NCBI RefSeq assembly: GCF_963678635.1
Contig: NC_087070.1
Span: 27,156,057-27,220,056, forward strand
Length of the DNA: 64,000 nt
Direction of reading: 5' to 3'
From: Symsagittifera roscoffensis
Lineage: Eukaryota; Xenacoelomorpha; Acoela; Convolutidae
Below are positions 1 to 13,996 of the stretch, piece after piece. The position numbers were made by a program, and so were the translations under genes. The notes under the pieces were generated by a model. That model saw only the letters and a program-made list of their open reading frames with translations, was not told the DNA's origin and searched no databases. Position 1 is the stretch's first letter. Each line of letters begins with the position of its first letter.

Positions 1-360
1 AAATTGTGCTGTAAGCATTAAAAATTGAATTAGTTCTTTTCTTTATAAGATAAACCCAAAGCTTTAGTTTATGCTTAACTTGTTTATGATGTTCAGCGGA
101 ATATGATCTGAATTTTTGCATTCAAAGGCGTTTGTCACCTGTACACATTTATATATGATCAAAATGAACCTTTGGATGATTAAAAACTGGAGTTACCCAG
201 TTTTTTCTTTGTACATGTTTTTCAACTAAGCACTTAGGGTAGGCGCTTTTTGTGCTTACTCGACTCAAAAGTGTTTTTTCATAAAAACAGAATAATAAGT
301 AGTGTATATTATAAAAACCTTGCTATTTTGACATGTTTGATAATAAAAGCTATCAGTCAG
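1..360. other. Unique AT-rich left flank
   Basis: No repeat unit or convincing reading frame is seen here. One AATAAA lies at 342-347, followed by a short run of CAGT repeats (about 353-364) that leads straight into the first R1 repeat unit. The AATAAA could be the polyadenylation signal of a plus-strand transcript ending at the satellite edge, but in AT-rich DNA this hexamer is expected by chance, so no 3' UTR is claimed. Confidence 0.4.
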
Positions 361-2125
361 TCAGTCGTGGGCTATACTGTCTTCCAGTACCCGTTTTTGC
401 TTGTTTTGACCGGTCTTTGAATTTTTTTCGTGATGACCTCCATGCTAGTTGACTATCCTTATATGGGACCAAGCCTTGAAATCTCTGTATAATGCAGCTA
501 GGATGATACAACTTCGAGCTTAAGCGTAGATTATACCAGTGTTCATGATGTTAGCATCATGAGTACGGTTAAAATAGGTTTAATTAGGTTTTTCAGTCAA
601 TTTTTGTTGTTACAGGTCTTTTTTTAATGAGTTTACATCAGTTTTTTAGGAAAAATTTTCGTTGAGATGACAGATTTAAGTGGGAGTAATATCATTAGTT
701 CAGTCTTGAGCAGGGCTTTCTCCTAGTACCCGAGTTTGTTTGTTTTGTTAAGTGTTTAGAAAAAATATTTGCATATTTTTTAGAGAAACGTTAAAACCAG
801 TTGAAGAACTAGATAAAAGATGTGATAACTCATTGTATATTGAAGCTAGGATGATTAGACTTTGAGGTTAAGCGTAAAGTACAATAGTGTTGATGAGATG
901 ATGTTTTTGTCAGATTTACAGTTAAACGTTTTCAGTCATTTTTTTTGGTCATTTTTTGTTGTTACAGTACTTTTTTTTTATTAATGAGTATACATCAGTT
1001 TTTTAAGAAGAACTCGTCGTAGAGATGACGGATTTAAGTGGAAGGGGTATCAATAGTTTGGTCTTGAGCAGGGTTTTCTCCTAGTACCCTAGTTTGTTTG
1101 TTTTGTTTAGTATTTAGGAAAACTATATGGATATTTATTAGAGATACGTTAAAACCAGTTGAAGGGCTCGTTAAAAGATGTGATATCTCATTGTATATTG
1201 AAGCTAAGATGATGAAATTTTAAGGTTAAGCGTAAAATACAACCTTATTAATGATGTTTTTATCAGTTATACTTTTAAAGTGTTTTCAGTCACGTTTTTC
1301 GGTCATTTTTTGTTAAAGCCCTTTTTCTTGTTACAGGACTTTTTTTTAATGAGTACACATTAGTTTTTTCAAAGAACTTTTCGTTGAGATGACGGATTTA
1401 AGTGGGAGGGGTATCATTTTTTTTGGTCTTGAACAGGGCTTTCTCCTAGTACACGAGTTTGTTTGTTTTGGTAGGTATTTAGGAAAAATATAAGCATATT
1501 TATTAGAGAAACGTTAAAACCAGTTGAAGGGCTCGATAAAAGATGTGATAAATCCTTGTATTTTGAAGCTAGGATGGTAAAACTTTGGGCTTAAACGTAG
1601 AACACAACAGTATTTATGATGTTCTAATCAGGATTAGGGTTAAAGTAGGTTTAGACAGGTTTTTTAGTCAATTTTTGTTGTTACAGGTCTTTTTTTAATG
1701 GGGTACACATCAGTCTTTTAAGAACAACTCGTCGAAAAATTGATAGAACCAATTAGAAGTGGTACCATCCGTTTGTTCTTGAGAAGAGCTTTCTCGCAAT
1801 ACCCCATTTTGCTTGATTTGATGAGTATAGGGGAAAATTTATTACAGATTTGGTAGAGAAACTTTAATAATAGTTGAAGAGCTCGATAACAGATTTGATA
1901 ACTCAATGTGCATTGGAGATATGATGATAAAACTTTGATATTAAGCGTAAACTATAACAGTATTGATGCTGTTGTTATCCGCTATGCTGTTAAATAGTTT
2001 TAGTCAGTTGTTCTGTTCAATTTTAGATGTTACGGGTCTGGTTTTTTTAATAACTCTACATATATTTTCATAAGTATCTCGTAGTACAATTGATGAATTC
2101 AAATGGGAGTATCACCATTCGGATG
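361..2125. repeat. R1 satellite: five diverged tandem units of about 355 bp
   Basis: Corresponding motifs recur in order. GTCTTGAGCAGGG-like segments begin at about 361 (very diverged), 701, 1061, 1426 and 1775. A GTTAAAACCAGTTGAAG segment recurs near 789, 1149 and 1511, with a decayed copy near 1862, and AAGCTAGGATGAT-like segments follow each. Spacings are about 340, 360, 365, 349 and 350 bp. The two central units are the most alike and the outer ones are eroded, as expected at the edge of an old array. I see no convincing sequence similarity to the R2 satellite that begins about 140 bp further on, despite the matching period. No coding potential is visible. Confidence 0.85.
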
Positions 2126-2140
2126 ATCCTTGTTTTGAAT

Positions 2141-2240
2141 GTTGTTGCTGCTGTTGTTGTCGTCCTTGCTGTAGTTGTTGTCGTTGGTGCTGTAGTTGAT
2201 GTTGCTGTTGTTGTTTCATTGTTGCTTTTGTTGTTGTTCT
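2141..2240. repeat. TTG/CTG-rich trinucleotide microsatellite
   Basis: About 100 bp of imperfect GTT, GCT and GTC triplets. On the minus strand it reads as a threonine-rich run, which is a by-product of the triplet repeat. It lies exactly between the last R1 copy and the first R2 copy. Confidence 0.85.
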
Positions 2241-3910
2241 GAAATGTGGTTTTCAATTTTTCTTTCGCTTCTTCAGTTTTGACATCTTTGAAATACGCAG
2301 CGCTGCTTTTTTGGTTTGTTAGTGCGTTGTGGGTATGCTGACTGTTCGTGGGACTTCTGGATTTTGGATTTTGGTATTTATGTTTCTGAAATATCGCAGA
2401 ATCGGATTTGCGCTGGGGTGATTTTTTTGTCCGAAAAAAGTTGTCGTCACAAATTGGTAGTTTCCACTAGCTTCTGGTCTCGGCTACTGAATGTTTCTTC
2501 AGTTTTGTCAACCAAAAAATACTGCGACAGTTTTTTTGGGTTGTTAATGTGTTAAATCGTTGTGGGTAAGCTGACGGTTCATGAAAGTACTAAGTTTTTG
2601 ATTTTGGTCTTTATGTTTCTGAAAGATGTCTTTTTTTGTGTTCATCCTTGATGCGATTCTTGTGGTACAAATTTTTTAATTTTCCAGGACAGTGTTGCTA
2701 GTTAAGAAGTCTTGATGAGTTCATTGTTGTTCCAATCTTTAATTCTACTGGGTTAGCGATCTTTGCAGAATCGGATTTGCGCTGTGGTGATTTTTTGTCC
2801 GAAAAAAGTTGTCGTCACAAATTGGTAGTTTCCACTAGCTTCTGGTCTCGGCTACTGAATGTTTCTTCAGTTTTGACATCTTTGAAATACACAGCGACAT
2901 TTTTTTGGGTTATTAATGCATTGTGGGTTTGCTGAAAGTTGATGGGAGTTTTAAGTTTTCGATTTTGGTCTTTATGTTTCTAAAATATGTCATTTTTTGT
3001 GTTCGTTCTTGATGCGATCTTTTGTGGTACAAATTTTTTCATTTTTCAGGACACTGTGTGGCTAGTTAAGTCATCTTGATATGTTCATTGTTGTTCCACT
3101 CATCAATTCTACTTAGTTAGCGATCGTTGCAGAAGCAGATTTGTGCTGTGGTGATTTTTTGTCCGAAGAAAAGTGTCGTCACAAATTGGTAGTTTCCACT
3201 AGCTTCTGGTCATGGCTACTGAATGTTTCTTCAGTTGTGACATCTTTGAAATATACAACGACAGTTTTTTTTGGTTGTTAATACGTTGTGGGTTTGCTGA
3301 AAGTTGATGGGAGTTTTAAGTTTTCGATTTTGGTCTTTATGTTTCTAAAATATGTCATTTTTTGTGTTCGTTCTTGATGCGATCTTTTGTGGTACAAATT
3401 TTTTCATTTTTCAGGACGCTGTGTGGCTAGTTAAGTCATCTTGATATGTTCATTGTTGTTCCACTCATCAATTCTACTTAGTTAGCGATCGTTGCAGAAG
3501 CTGATTTGTGCTGTGGTGATTTTTTGTCCGAAGAAAAGTGTCGTCACAAATTGGTAGTTTCCACTAGCTTCTGGTCATGGCTACTGAATGTTTCTTCAGT
3601 TTTGACATCTTTGAAATATACAACGACAGTTTTTTTGGTTATTAATACGTTGTGGGTTTGCTGAAAATTCATGGGAGTACTAAGTTTTTGATTTTGGTCT
3701 TTATGTTTCTGAAGTATGTCTTTTTTTGTGTTCATGCTTGATGCGATCTTTTGTGGTACAAATTTTTTCATTTTTCAGGATATTGTGTGGCTAGGTAAGT
3801 CATCTTGATGTGTTCATTGTTGTTCCATTCATCAGTTCTACTGGGTTATAGATCGTTGCAGAAACGAATTTGCGCTGTGGTGATTTTTTGTCTGAAAAAA
3901 TTGTCGTCAA

Positions 3911-4265
3911 AGTACTGCCAGTTTTTCTTTCTTTAGGGTCTTGACTAACAGACATTTCTTGTTTTCATGAATTTGAAAGACAGAGCGGCCTTTTTGGGGT
4001 TGATAATGCTTTTTTCACTTGTTGTTGTTACCTGGGAGTGCTTAATAATTGTTTTCGTTTTTTTCTGTGGAATCATGTCTTTTTATGTGTCTATCAGTGA
4101 TGCAGTTTTTCTCGTTGAAAGTTTTTCCAGTTTTGATCACAGCGTCTGGCTGATATTATCATTTCGATGTGCTCATTTTTATTCATTTATTCAGTTCTAC
4201 TGTGGTAGTGGTCATTGCACTAGCGAATTTGAGATGGAGTGTTTTTATCTCAATAAAGTTATAAC
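3911..4265. repeat. R2 B-type unit 1
   Basis: Diverged unit that still aligns to type A along its length. It starts with AGTACTGCCAG in the place of AAATTGGTAG and contains GTGTCTATCAGTGATGC and TTTTGATCACAGCGTCTGG. It ends in AATAAAGTTATAAC. First of the series from the left edge. Confidence 0.85.
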
Positions 4266-6080
4266 AAATTAGTAGTTACCATTAGCTTTTGGTCTTGGCT
4301 ACTGAATGTTTCTTCAGTTTTGACATCTTCAAAACACCCAGCGACGCTTTTTTGGGTTGTTATTGAGTTGAGGGTATGCTGACGATTCATGGGAGTACTA
4401 AGTTTTTGATTTTGTTTCTTTATGTTTCTGAAATATGTCATTTTTTGTGTTCATCCCTGATGCGATTTTTTTGTGGTACAAGTTTTTTCATTTTCCAGGA
4501 CAGTGTGTGGCTAGTTAAGAAATCTTGATGTGTTCAATGTTGTTCCGTTCATCAATTCCACTGGGTTAGCGATCGTTGCAGAAGCAAATTTGCGCTGTGG
4601 TGATTTTTTGTGGTGAAAAAAGTTGTCTCAAATTGGTAGTTTCCACCAATGGTCTTGGCTACTGAATAGTTCTTCAGCTTTGACATCTTTGAAATACACA
4701 GCGACGATTTTTTTGGGTGGTTAATGCATTTTGGGTATGCTGAAGGTTCATGGGAGTACAATTTTTTTTGATTTTGTTTTTTGTGTTTCTGAAATATGTC
4801 TTTTTTTTTGTGTTCAGCCTTGATGTGATTTTTTAAGGTACATTTTTTTTCGTTTTTGAGGACAGTGTTTGGCTAGTTAAGAAAACTTGATGTGTTCTAT
4901 TTTGTTCCATTCCTCAATTTAAGTGGTTTAGCGATCGTTGCAGAAGTGGATTTGCGCAGTGGTGATTTTTTGTCCGAAGAAAGTTGTCGTCACAAATTGG
5001 TAGTTTCCACTAGCTTCTGGTCTTGGTTACTGAATGCTTCTTCAGTTTGGACATCTTTGAAATACGCAGCGCTGCTTTTTCGGTTTTTCAATGCGTTGTG
5101 GATATGCTGACTGTTCATGGGACTTCTGGGTTTTGGATTTTGGTATTTATGTTTCTGAAATATATACTTTTTTGTGTTCATCCTTGATGCGATTTTTGTG
5201 GTACAAATTTTTTCTTTTTCCAGAACAGTGTGTGGCTAGTTAAGAATTCTTGATGAGTTCATTGTTGACCCAATCATTAATTCTACTGGGTTAGCGATCG
5301 TTGCAGAATTGGATTTGCGCTGTGGTGATTTTTTGTCCGAAGAAAGTTGTCGTCACAAATTGGTAGTTTCCACTAGCTTCTGGTCTTTGTTACTGAATGC
5401 TTCTTCAGTTTTGACATCTTTGAAATACGCAGCGCTGCTTTTTTGGTTTTTAATGCGTTGTGGATATCCTGAGTGTTCATGGGACTTCTGGGTTTTGGAT
5501 TTTGGTATTTATGTTTCTGAAATATGTCTTTTTTTGTGTTCGTTCTTGATGCGATCTTTTGTGGTACAAATTTTTTCATTTTTCAGGACATTGTGCGGCT
5601 AGTTAAGTCATCTTGATGAGTTCATTGTTGTTCCATTCATCAATTCTACTGTGTTAGCGATCGTTGCAGAAGCGGATTTGCGCTGTGGTGATTTTTTGTC
5701 CGAAGATACTTGTCGTCACAAATTGGTAGTTTCCACTGGCTTCTGGTCTTGGCTAAATGTTTCCTCAGTTTTGACATCTTTAAAATACACAGCGTCATCT
5801 TTTTGGATTGTTAACGCGTTGTGAATTTGCTGACAGTTCATGGGAGTACAAAGTTTTTGATTATGGTCTTGATGTTTCTGAAATATGTCTTTTTTTGTGT
5901 TTATCCTTGATGCGATCTTTTGTGGTACAATTTTTTTCATTTTTCAGGATATTGTGTGGCTAGTTAAGTCATCTTGGTGTGTTCATTGTTGTTCCATTCA
6001 TCAGTTCTACTCGGTTAGAGATCGTTGCAGAAGCGAATTTGCGCTGTGGTGATTTTTTGTCCGAAAAAATTTGTCATCAA

Positions 6081-6433
6081 AGTACTGCCAGTTTTTCTTT
6101 CTTTTTGGTCTTGACTAACAGACATTCCTTGTTTTCATAAATTTGAAAGACAGAGCTGCCTTTTTGGGGTTGATAATGCATTTCTTTTGTTGATGTTGCC
6201 TGGGAGTGCTTAACAATTGTTTTCAGTTTTCTCTGTGGAATCATGTCTTTTTATGTGTCTATAAGTGATGCGGTTTTTCTCGTTGAAAATTTTTCCAGTT
6301 TTGATCACAGCGTCTGGCTGATATTATCATTTCGATGTGATATTTTTTATTCATTTATTCAGTTCTACTGGTGTAAGGGTCATTGCACTAGCGAATATGA
6401 GCTGGAGTGTTTTTATCTCAATAAAGTTATCAC
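6081..6433. repeat. R2 B-type unit 2
   Basis: Same B landmarks. Carries GGTGTAAGGGTCATTGCAC, a form shared with the copies near 10390, 11831 and 13997, so these four make one subgroup. Confidence 0.85.
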
Positions 6434-9400
6434 AAATTAGTAGTTACCACTAGCTTCTGGTCTTGGCTACTGAATATTTCTTCAGTTTTGACATCTTCAA
6501 AATACACAGCGACGCTTTTTGGGTTGTTAATGAGTTGTGGGTTCGTTTGTTGACAATTCATGGGAGTACTAAGCTTTTGATTTTGTTCTTTATGTTTCTG
6601 AAATATGCCATTTTTTGTGTTCATCCTTGATGCCATTTTTTGTGGTACAAATTTTTTCATTTTCCAGGACAGTGTGTGGCTAGTTAAGAAAACTTGATGT
6701 GTTCTATTTTGTTCCATTCCTCAATTTAAGTGGTTTAGCGATCGTTGCAGAAGTGGATTTGCGCAGTGGTGATTTTTTGTCCAAAAAAAGTTGTCGTCAC
6801 AAATTGGTAGTTTCCACTAGCTTCTGGTCTTGATTACTGAATGCTTCTTCAATTTGGACATCTTTGAAATACGCAGCGCTGCTTTTTTGGGTTTTCAATG
6901 CGTTGTGGATATGCTGACTGTTCATGGGACTTCTGGGTTTTGGATTTTGGTATTTATGTTTCTGAAATATATCTTTTTTTGTGTTCATCCTTGATGCGAT
7001 TTTTGTGGTACAAATTTTTTCATTTTCCAGGACAGTGTGTGGCTAGTTAAGAATTCTTGATGAGTTCATTGTTGATCCAATCATTAATTCTACTGGGTTA
7101 GCGATCGTTGCAGAATTGGATTTGCGCTGTGGTGATTTTTTGTCCGAAGAAAGTTGTCGTCACAAATTGGTAGTTTCCACTAGCTTCTGGTCTTGGTTAC
7201 TGAATGCTTCTTCAGTTTTGACATCTTCGAAATACACAGCGACATCTTTTTGGATTTTTATTTGCGTTTTGGGTTTGCTGACAGTTCATGGGAGCACTAA
7301 GTTTTGATTTTGGTCTTGATGTTTCTGAAATATGTCTTTTTTTGTGTTCAGCCTTGATGAGGACAGTGTGTGGCTAGTTAAGACATCCTGATGTGTTCGT
7401 TTTTGTTCCATTCCTCAATTCTAATGGTTTAGCGATCGTTGCAGAAGTGGATTTGCGCTGTGGTGATATTTTGTCTTAAAAAAGTTGTCGTTACAAATTG
7501 GTAGTTTCCACTAGCTTCTGGTCTTGGCTACTGAATGTTTTGACAACCAAAAAATACAGCGACAGTTTTTTTTGGGTTGTTAATGTGCTAATGCGTTGTG
7601 GGTATGCTGACGGTTCATGTGAGTATTAAGTTTTTGATTTTGGTCTTTATGTTTCTGAAAGATGTCTTTTTTGTGTTTGTTGTTGATGCGATCTTTTGTG
7701 GTACAAATTTTTTCATTTTTCAGGACACTGTGTGGCTAGTTAAGTCATCTTGATGAGTTCATTGTTATTCCAATCATCAATTTCACTGGGTTAGCGATCG
7801 TTGCAGAAGCGGATTTGCGCTGTGGTGATTTTTGTCCGAAGAAAGTTGTCGTCACAAATTGGTAGTTTCCACTAGCTTCTGGTCTTGGTTACTGAATGCT
7901 TCTTCAGTTTGGACATCTTTGAAATACGCAGCGCTGCTTTTTTGGTTTTTCAATGCGTTGTTGATATGCTGACTGATCATGGGACTTCTGGGTTTTGGAT
8001 TTTGGTATTTATGTTTCTGAAATATATCTTTTTTTGTGTTCATCCTTGATGCGATTTTTGTGGTACAAATTTTTTCATTTTCCAGGACAGTGTGTGGCTA
8101 GTTAAGAATTTTTGATGAGTTCATTGTTGATCCAATCATTAATTCTACTGGGTAAGCGATCGTTGCAGAATTGGATTTGCGCTGTGGTGATTTTTTGTCC
8201 GAAGAAAGTTGTCGTCACAAATTGGTAGTTTCCACTAGCTTCTGGTCTTGGTTACTGAATGCTTCTTCAGTTTTGACATCTTTGAAATACGCAGCGCTGC
8301 TTTTTTGGTTTTTTAATGCGTTGTGGATATGCTGACTGTTCATGGGACTTCTGGGTTTTGGATTTTGGTATTTATGTTTCTGAAATATGTCTTTTTTTGT
8401 GTTCGTTCTTGATGCGATCTTTTGTGGTACAAATTTTTTCATTTTTCAGGACACTGTGTGGCTAGTTAAGTCATCTTGATGAGTTCATTGTTGTTCCATT
8501 CATCAATTCTACTGGGTTAGCGATCGTTGCAGAATTGGATTTGCGCTGTGGTGATTTTTTGTCCGAAGAAAGTTGTCGTCACAAATTGGTAGTTTCCACT
8601 AGCTTCTGGTCTTGGTTACTGAATGCTTCTTCAGTTTTGACATCTTTGAAATACGCAGCGCTGCTTTTTTGGTTTTTTAATGCGTTGTGGATATGCTGAC
8701 TGTTCATGGGACTTCTGGGTTTTGGATTTTGGTATTTATGTTTCTGAAATATGTCTTTTGTGTTTGTTCTTGATGCGATTTTTTGTGGTACAATTTTTTT
8801 TTTCAGGACAGTGTGTGGCTATTTTTGAAGTCTTGATTAGTTCATTGTTGTTCCAATCATCAATTCTACTGGGTTAGCGATCGTTGCGGAAGCGGATTTG
8901 CGCTGTGGTGATTTTTTATCCGAAGTAAGTTGTCGTCACAAATTGGTAGTTTCCACTAGCTTCTGGTCTTGGCTACTGAATGTTTTGACAACCAAAAAAT
9001 ACAGCGACAGTTTTTTTTGGGTTGTTAATGTGCTAATGCGTTGTGGGTATGCTGACGGTTCATGTGAGTATTAGGTTTTTGATTTTGGTCTTTATGTTTC
9101 TGAAAGATGTCTTTTTTGTGTTTGTTCTTGATGCGATCTTTTGTGGTACAAATTTTTTCATTTTTCAGGACACTGTGTGGCTAGTTAAGTCATCTTGATG
9201 AGTTCATTGTTATTCCAATCATCAATTTCACTGGGTTAGCGATCGTTGCAGAAGCGGATTTGCGCTGTGGTGATTTTTGTCCGAAGAAAGTTGTCGTCAC
9301 AAATTGGTAGTTTCCACTAGCCATTGGTCTTGGTTACTGAATGCTTCTTCAGTTTGGTCATCTTTGAAATATGCAGCGCTGCTTTTTTGGTTTTTCAATG

Positions 9401-10389
9401 CGTTGTGGATATGCTGACTGTTCATGGGACTTCTGGGTTTTGGATTTTGGTATTTATGTTTCTGAAATATATCTTTTTCTGTGTTCATCCTTGATGCGAT
9501 TTTTGTGGTACAAATTTTTTCATTTTCCAGGACAGTGTGTGGCTAGTTAAGAATTCTTGATGAGTTCATTGTTGATCCAATCATTAATTCTACTGGGTTA
9601 GCGATCGTTGCAGAATTGGATTTGCGCTGTGGTGATTTTTTGTCCGAAGAAAGTTGTCGTCACAAATTGGTAGTTTCCACTAGCTTCTGGTCTTGGTTAC
9701 TGAATGCTTCTTCAGTTTTGACATCTTTGAAATACGCAGCGCTGCTTTTTTGGTTTTTTTAATGCGTTGTGGATATTCTGACTGTTCATGGGACTTCTGG
9801 GTTTTGGATTTTGGTATTTATATTTCTGAAATATGTCTTTTTTTGTGTTCGTTCTTGATGCGATCTTTTGTGGTACAAATTTTTTCGTTTTTCAGGACAC
9901 TGTGTGGCTAGTTAAGTCATCTTGATGAATTCATTGTTGTTCCATTCATCCATTCTACTGGGTTAGCGATCGTTGCAGAAGCGGATTTGCGCTGTGGTGG
10001 TTTTTTGTCCGAAGATACTTGTCGTCACAAATTGGTAGTTTCCACTGCCTTCTGGTCTTGGCTAAATGTTTCCTCAGTTTTGACATCTTTAAAATACACA
10101 GCGTCATCTTTTTGGATTGTTAACGCGTTGTGAATTTGCTGACAGTTCATGGGAGTACAATTTTTTTGATTATGGTCTTGATGTTTCTGAAATATGTCTT
10201 TTTTTGTGTTTATCCTTGATGCGATCTTTTGTGGTACAATTTTTTTTTATTTTTCAGGATATTGTGTGGCTAGTTAAGTCATCTTGATGTGTTCATTGCT
10301 GTTCCATTCATCAGTTAACTGGGTTAGAGATCGTTGCAGAAGCGAATTTGCGCTGTGGTGATTTTTTGTCCGAAAAAATTTGTCATCAA

Positions 10390-10742
10390 AGTACTGCCAG
10401 TTTTTCTTTCTTTTTGGTCTTGACTAACAGACATTCCTTGTTTTTATAAATTTGAAGGACAGAGCTGCCTTTTTGGGGTTGATAATGCATTTCTTTTGTT
10501 GATGTTGCCTGGGAGTGCTTAATAATTGTTTTCAGTTTTTTCTGTGGAATCATGTCTTTTTATGTGTCTATCAGTGATGCGGTTTTTCTCGTTGAAAATT
10601 TTTCTAGTTTTGATCACAGCGTCTGGCTGATATTATCATTTCGATGTGATCATTTTTATTCATTTATTCAGTTCTACTGGTGTAAGGGTCATTGCACTAG
10701 CGAATATGAGCTGGAGTGTTTTTATCTCAATAAAGTTATCAC
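10390..10742. repeat. R2 B-type unit 3
   Basis: GGTGTAAGGG subgroup; lies about 4.31 kb (12 unit lengths) after unit 2. Confidence 0.85.
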
Positions 10743-11830
10743 AAATTAGTAGTTACCACTAGCTTCTGGTCTTGGCTACTGAATATTTCTTCAGTTTTGA
10801 CATCTTCGAAATACACAGCGACGCTTTTTGGGTTGTTAATGAGTTGTGGGTTTGTTGACAATTCATGGGAGTACTCAGTTTTTGATTTTGTTCTTTATGT
10901 TTCTGAAATATGCCATTTTTTGTGTTCATCCTTGATGCCATTTTTTGTGGTACAAATTTTTTCATTTTCCAGGACAGTGTGTGGCTAGTTAAGAAAACTT
11001 GATGTGTTCTATTTTGTTCCATTCCTCAATTTAAGTGGTTTAGCGATCGTTGCAGAAGTGGATTTGCGCAGTGGTGATTTTTTGTCCAAAAAAAGTTGTC
11101 TTTACAAATTGGTAGTTTCCACTAGCTTCTGGTCTTGGCTACTGAATGTTTTGACAACCAAAAAATACAGCGGCAGTTTTTTTTGGGTTGTTAATGTGCT
11201 AATGCGTTGTGGATATGCTGACTGTTCATGGGACTTCTGGGTTTTGGATTTTGGTATTTATGTTTCTGAAATATGTCTTTTTTTGTGTTCGTTCTTGATG
11301 CGATCTTTTGTGGTACAAATTTTTTCGTTTTTCAGGACACTGTGTGGCTAGTTAAGTCATCTTGATGAGTTCATTGTTGTTCCATTCATTCATTCTACTG
11401 GGTTAGCGATCGTTGCAGAAGCGGATTTGCGCTGTGGTGATTTTTTGTCCGAAGATACTTGTCGTCACAAATTGGTAGTTTCCACTGGCTTCTGGTCTTG
11501 GCTAAATGTTTCCTCAGTTTTGACATCTTTAAAATACACAGCGTCATCTTTTTGGATTGTTAACGCGTTGTGAATTTGCTGACAGTTCATGGGAGTACAA
11601 TGTTTTTGATTATGGTCTTGATGTTTCTGAAATATGTCTTTTTTTGTGTTTATCCTTGATGCGATCTTTTGTGGTACAATTTTTTTTTATTTTTCAGGAT
11701 ATTGTGTGGCTAGTTAAGTCATCTTGATGTGTTCATTGTTGTTCCATTCATCAGTTCTACTGGGTTAGAGATTGTTGCAGAAGCGAATTTGCGCTGTGGT
11801 GATTTTTTGTCCGAAAAAATTTGTCATCAA

Positions 11831-12183
11831 AGAACTGCCAGTTTTTCTTTCTTTTTGGTCTTGACTAACAGACATTCCTTGTTTTCATAAATTTGAAGGA
11901 CAGAGCTGCCTTTTTGGGGTTGATAATGCATTTGTTTTGTTGATGTTGCCTGGGAGTGCTTAATAATTGTTTTCAGTTTTTTCTGTGGAATCATGTCTTT
12001 TTATGTGTCTATCAGTGATGCGGTTTTTCTCGTTGAAATTTTTTCCAGTTTTGATCACAGCGTCTGGCTGATATTATCATTTCGATGTGATCATTTTTAT
12101 TCATTTATTCAGTTCTACTGGTGTAAGGGTCATTGCACTAGCGAATATGAGCTGGAGTGTTTTTATCTCAATAAAGTTATCAC
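11831..12183. repeat. R2 B-type unit 4
   Basis: GGTGTAAGGG subgroup; 1441 bp (4 unit lengths) after unit 3 and nearly identical to it. Confidence 0.85.
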
Positions 12184-13996
12184 AAATTAGTAGTTACCAC
12201 TAGCTTCTGGTCTTGGCTACTGAATATTTCTTCAGTTTTGACATCTTCGAAATACACAGCGACGCTTTTTGGGTTGTTAATGAGTTGTGGGTTTGTTGAC
12301 GATTCATGGCAGTACTAAGTTTTTGATTTTGTTCTTTATGTTTCTGAAATATGCCATTTTTTGTGTTCATCCTTGATGCCATTTTTTGTGGTACAAATTT
12401 TTTCATTTTCCAGGACAGTGTGTGGCTAGTTAAGAAAACTTGATGTGTTCTATTTTGTTCCATTCCTCAATTTAAGTGGTTTAGCGATCGTTGCAGAAGT
12501 GGATTTGCGCAGTGGTGATTTTTTGTCCAAAAAAAGTTGTCTTTACAATTTGGTAGTTTCCACTAGCTTCTGGTCTTGGCTACTGAATGTTTTGACAACC
12601 AAAAAAAACAGCGGCAGTTTTTTTTGGGTTGTTAATGTGCTAATGCGTTATGGGTATGCTGACGGTTCATGTGAGTATTAAGTTTTTGATTTTGGTCTTC
12701 ATGTTTCTGAAAGATGTCTTTTTTGTGTTTGTTCTTGATGCGATCTTTTGTGGTACAAATTTTTTCATTTTTCAGGACACTGTGTGGCTAGTTAAGTCAT
12801 CTTGATGAGTTCATTGTTATTCCAATAATCAATTTCACTGGGTTAGCGATCGTTGCAGTAGCGGATTTGCTCTGTGGTGATTTTTGTCCGAAGAAAGTTG
12901 TCGTCACAAATTGGTAGTTTCCACTAGCTTCTGGTCTTGGTTACTGAATGCTTCTTCAGTTTGGACATCTTTGAAATACGCAGCGCTGCTTTTTTGGTTT
13001 TTAAATGCGTTGTGGATATGCTGACTGTTCATGGGACTTCTGGGTTTTGGATTTTGGTATTTATGTTTCTGAAATATATCTTTTTTTGTGTTCATCCTTG
13101 ATGCGATTTTTGTGGTACAAATTTTTTCATTTTCCAGGACAGTGTGTGGCTAGTTAAGAATTCTTGATGAGTTCATTGTTGATCCAATCATTAATTCTAC
13201 TGGGTTAGCGATCGTTGCAGAATTGGATTTGCGCTGTGGTGATTTTTTGTCCGAAGAAAGTTGTCGTCACAAATTGGTAGTTTCCACTAGCTTCTGGTCT
13301 TGGTTACTGAATGCTTCTTCAGTTTTGACATCTTTGAAATACGCAGCGCTGCTTTTTTGGTTTTTAATGCGTTGTATATATGCTCACTGTTCATGGGACT
13401 TCTGGGATTTGGATTTTGGTATATATGTTTCTGAAATATGTCTTTTTTTGTGTTCGTTCTTGATGCGATCTTTTGTGGTACAAATTTTTTTCATTTTTCA
13501 GGACACTGTGTGGCTAGTTAAGTCATCTTGATGAGTTCAATGTTGTTCCATTCATCAATTCTACTGGGTTAGCGATCGTTGCAGAAGCGGATTTGCGCTG
13601 TGGTGATTTTTTGTCCGAAGATACTTGTCGTCACAAATTGGTAGTTTCCACTGGCTTCTGGTCTTGGCTAAATGTTTCCTCAGTTTTGACATCTTTAAAA
13701 TACACAGCGTCACCTTTTTGGATTGTTAACGCGTTGTGAATTTGCTGACAGTTCATGGGAGTACAAAGTTTTTGATAATGGTCTTGATGTTTCTGAAATA
13801 TGTCTTTTTTTTGTGTTTATCCTTGATGCGATCTTTTGTGGTACAATTTTTTTCATTTTTCAGGATATTGTGTGGCTAGTTAAGTCATCTTGATGTGCTC
13901 ATTGTTGTTCCATTCATCAGTTCTACTGGGTTAGAGATCGTTGCAGAAGCGAATTTGCGCTGTGGTGATTTTTTGTCCGAAAAAATTTGTCATCAA

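Noticed and set aside
2068-2256. Threonine-rich minus-strand ORF
   Set aside because: Direct reading of the TTG/CTG microsatellite.
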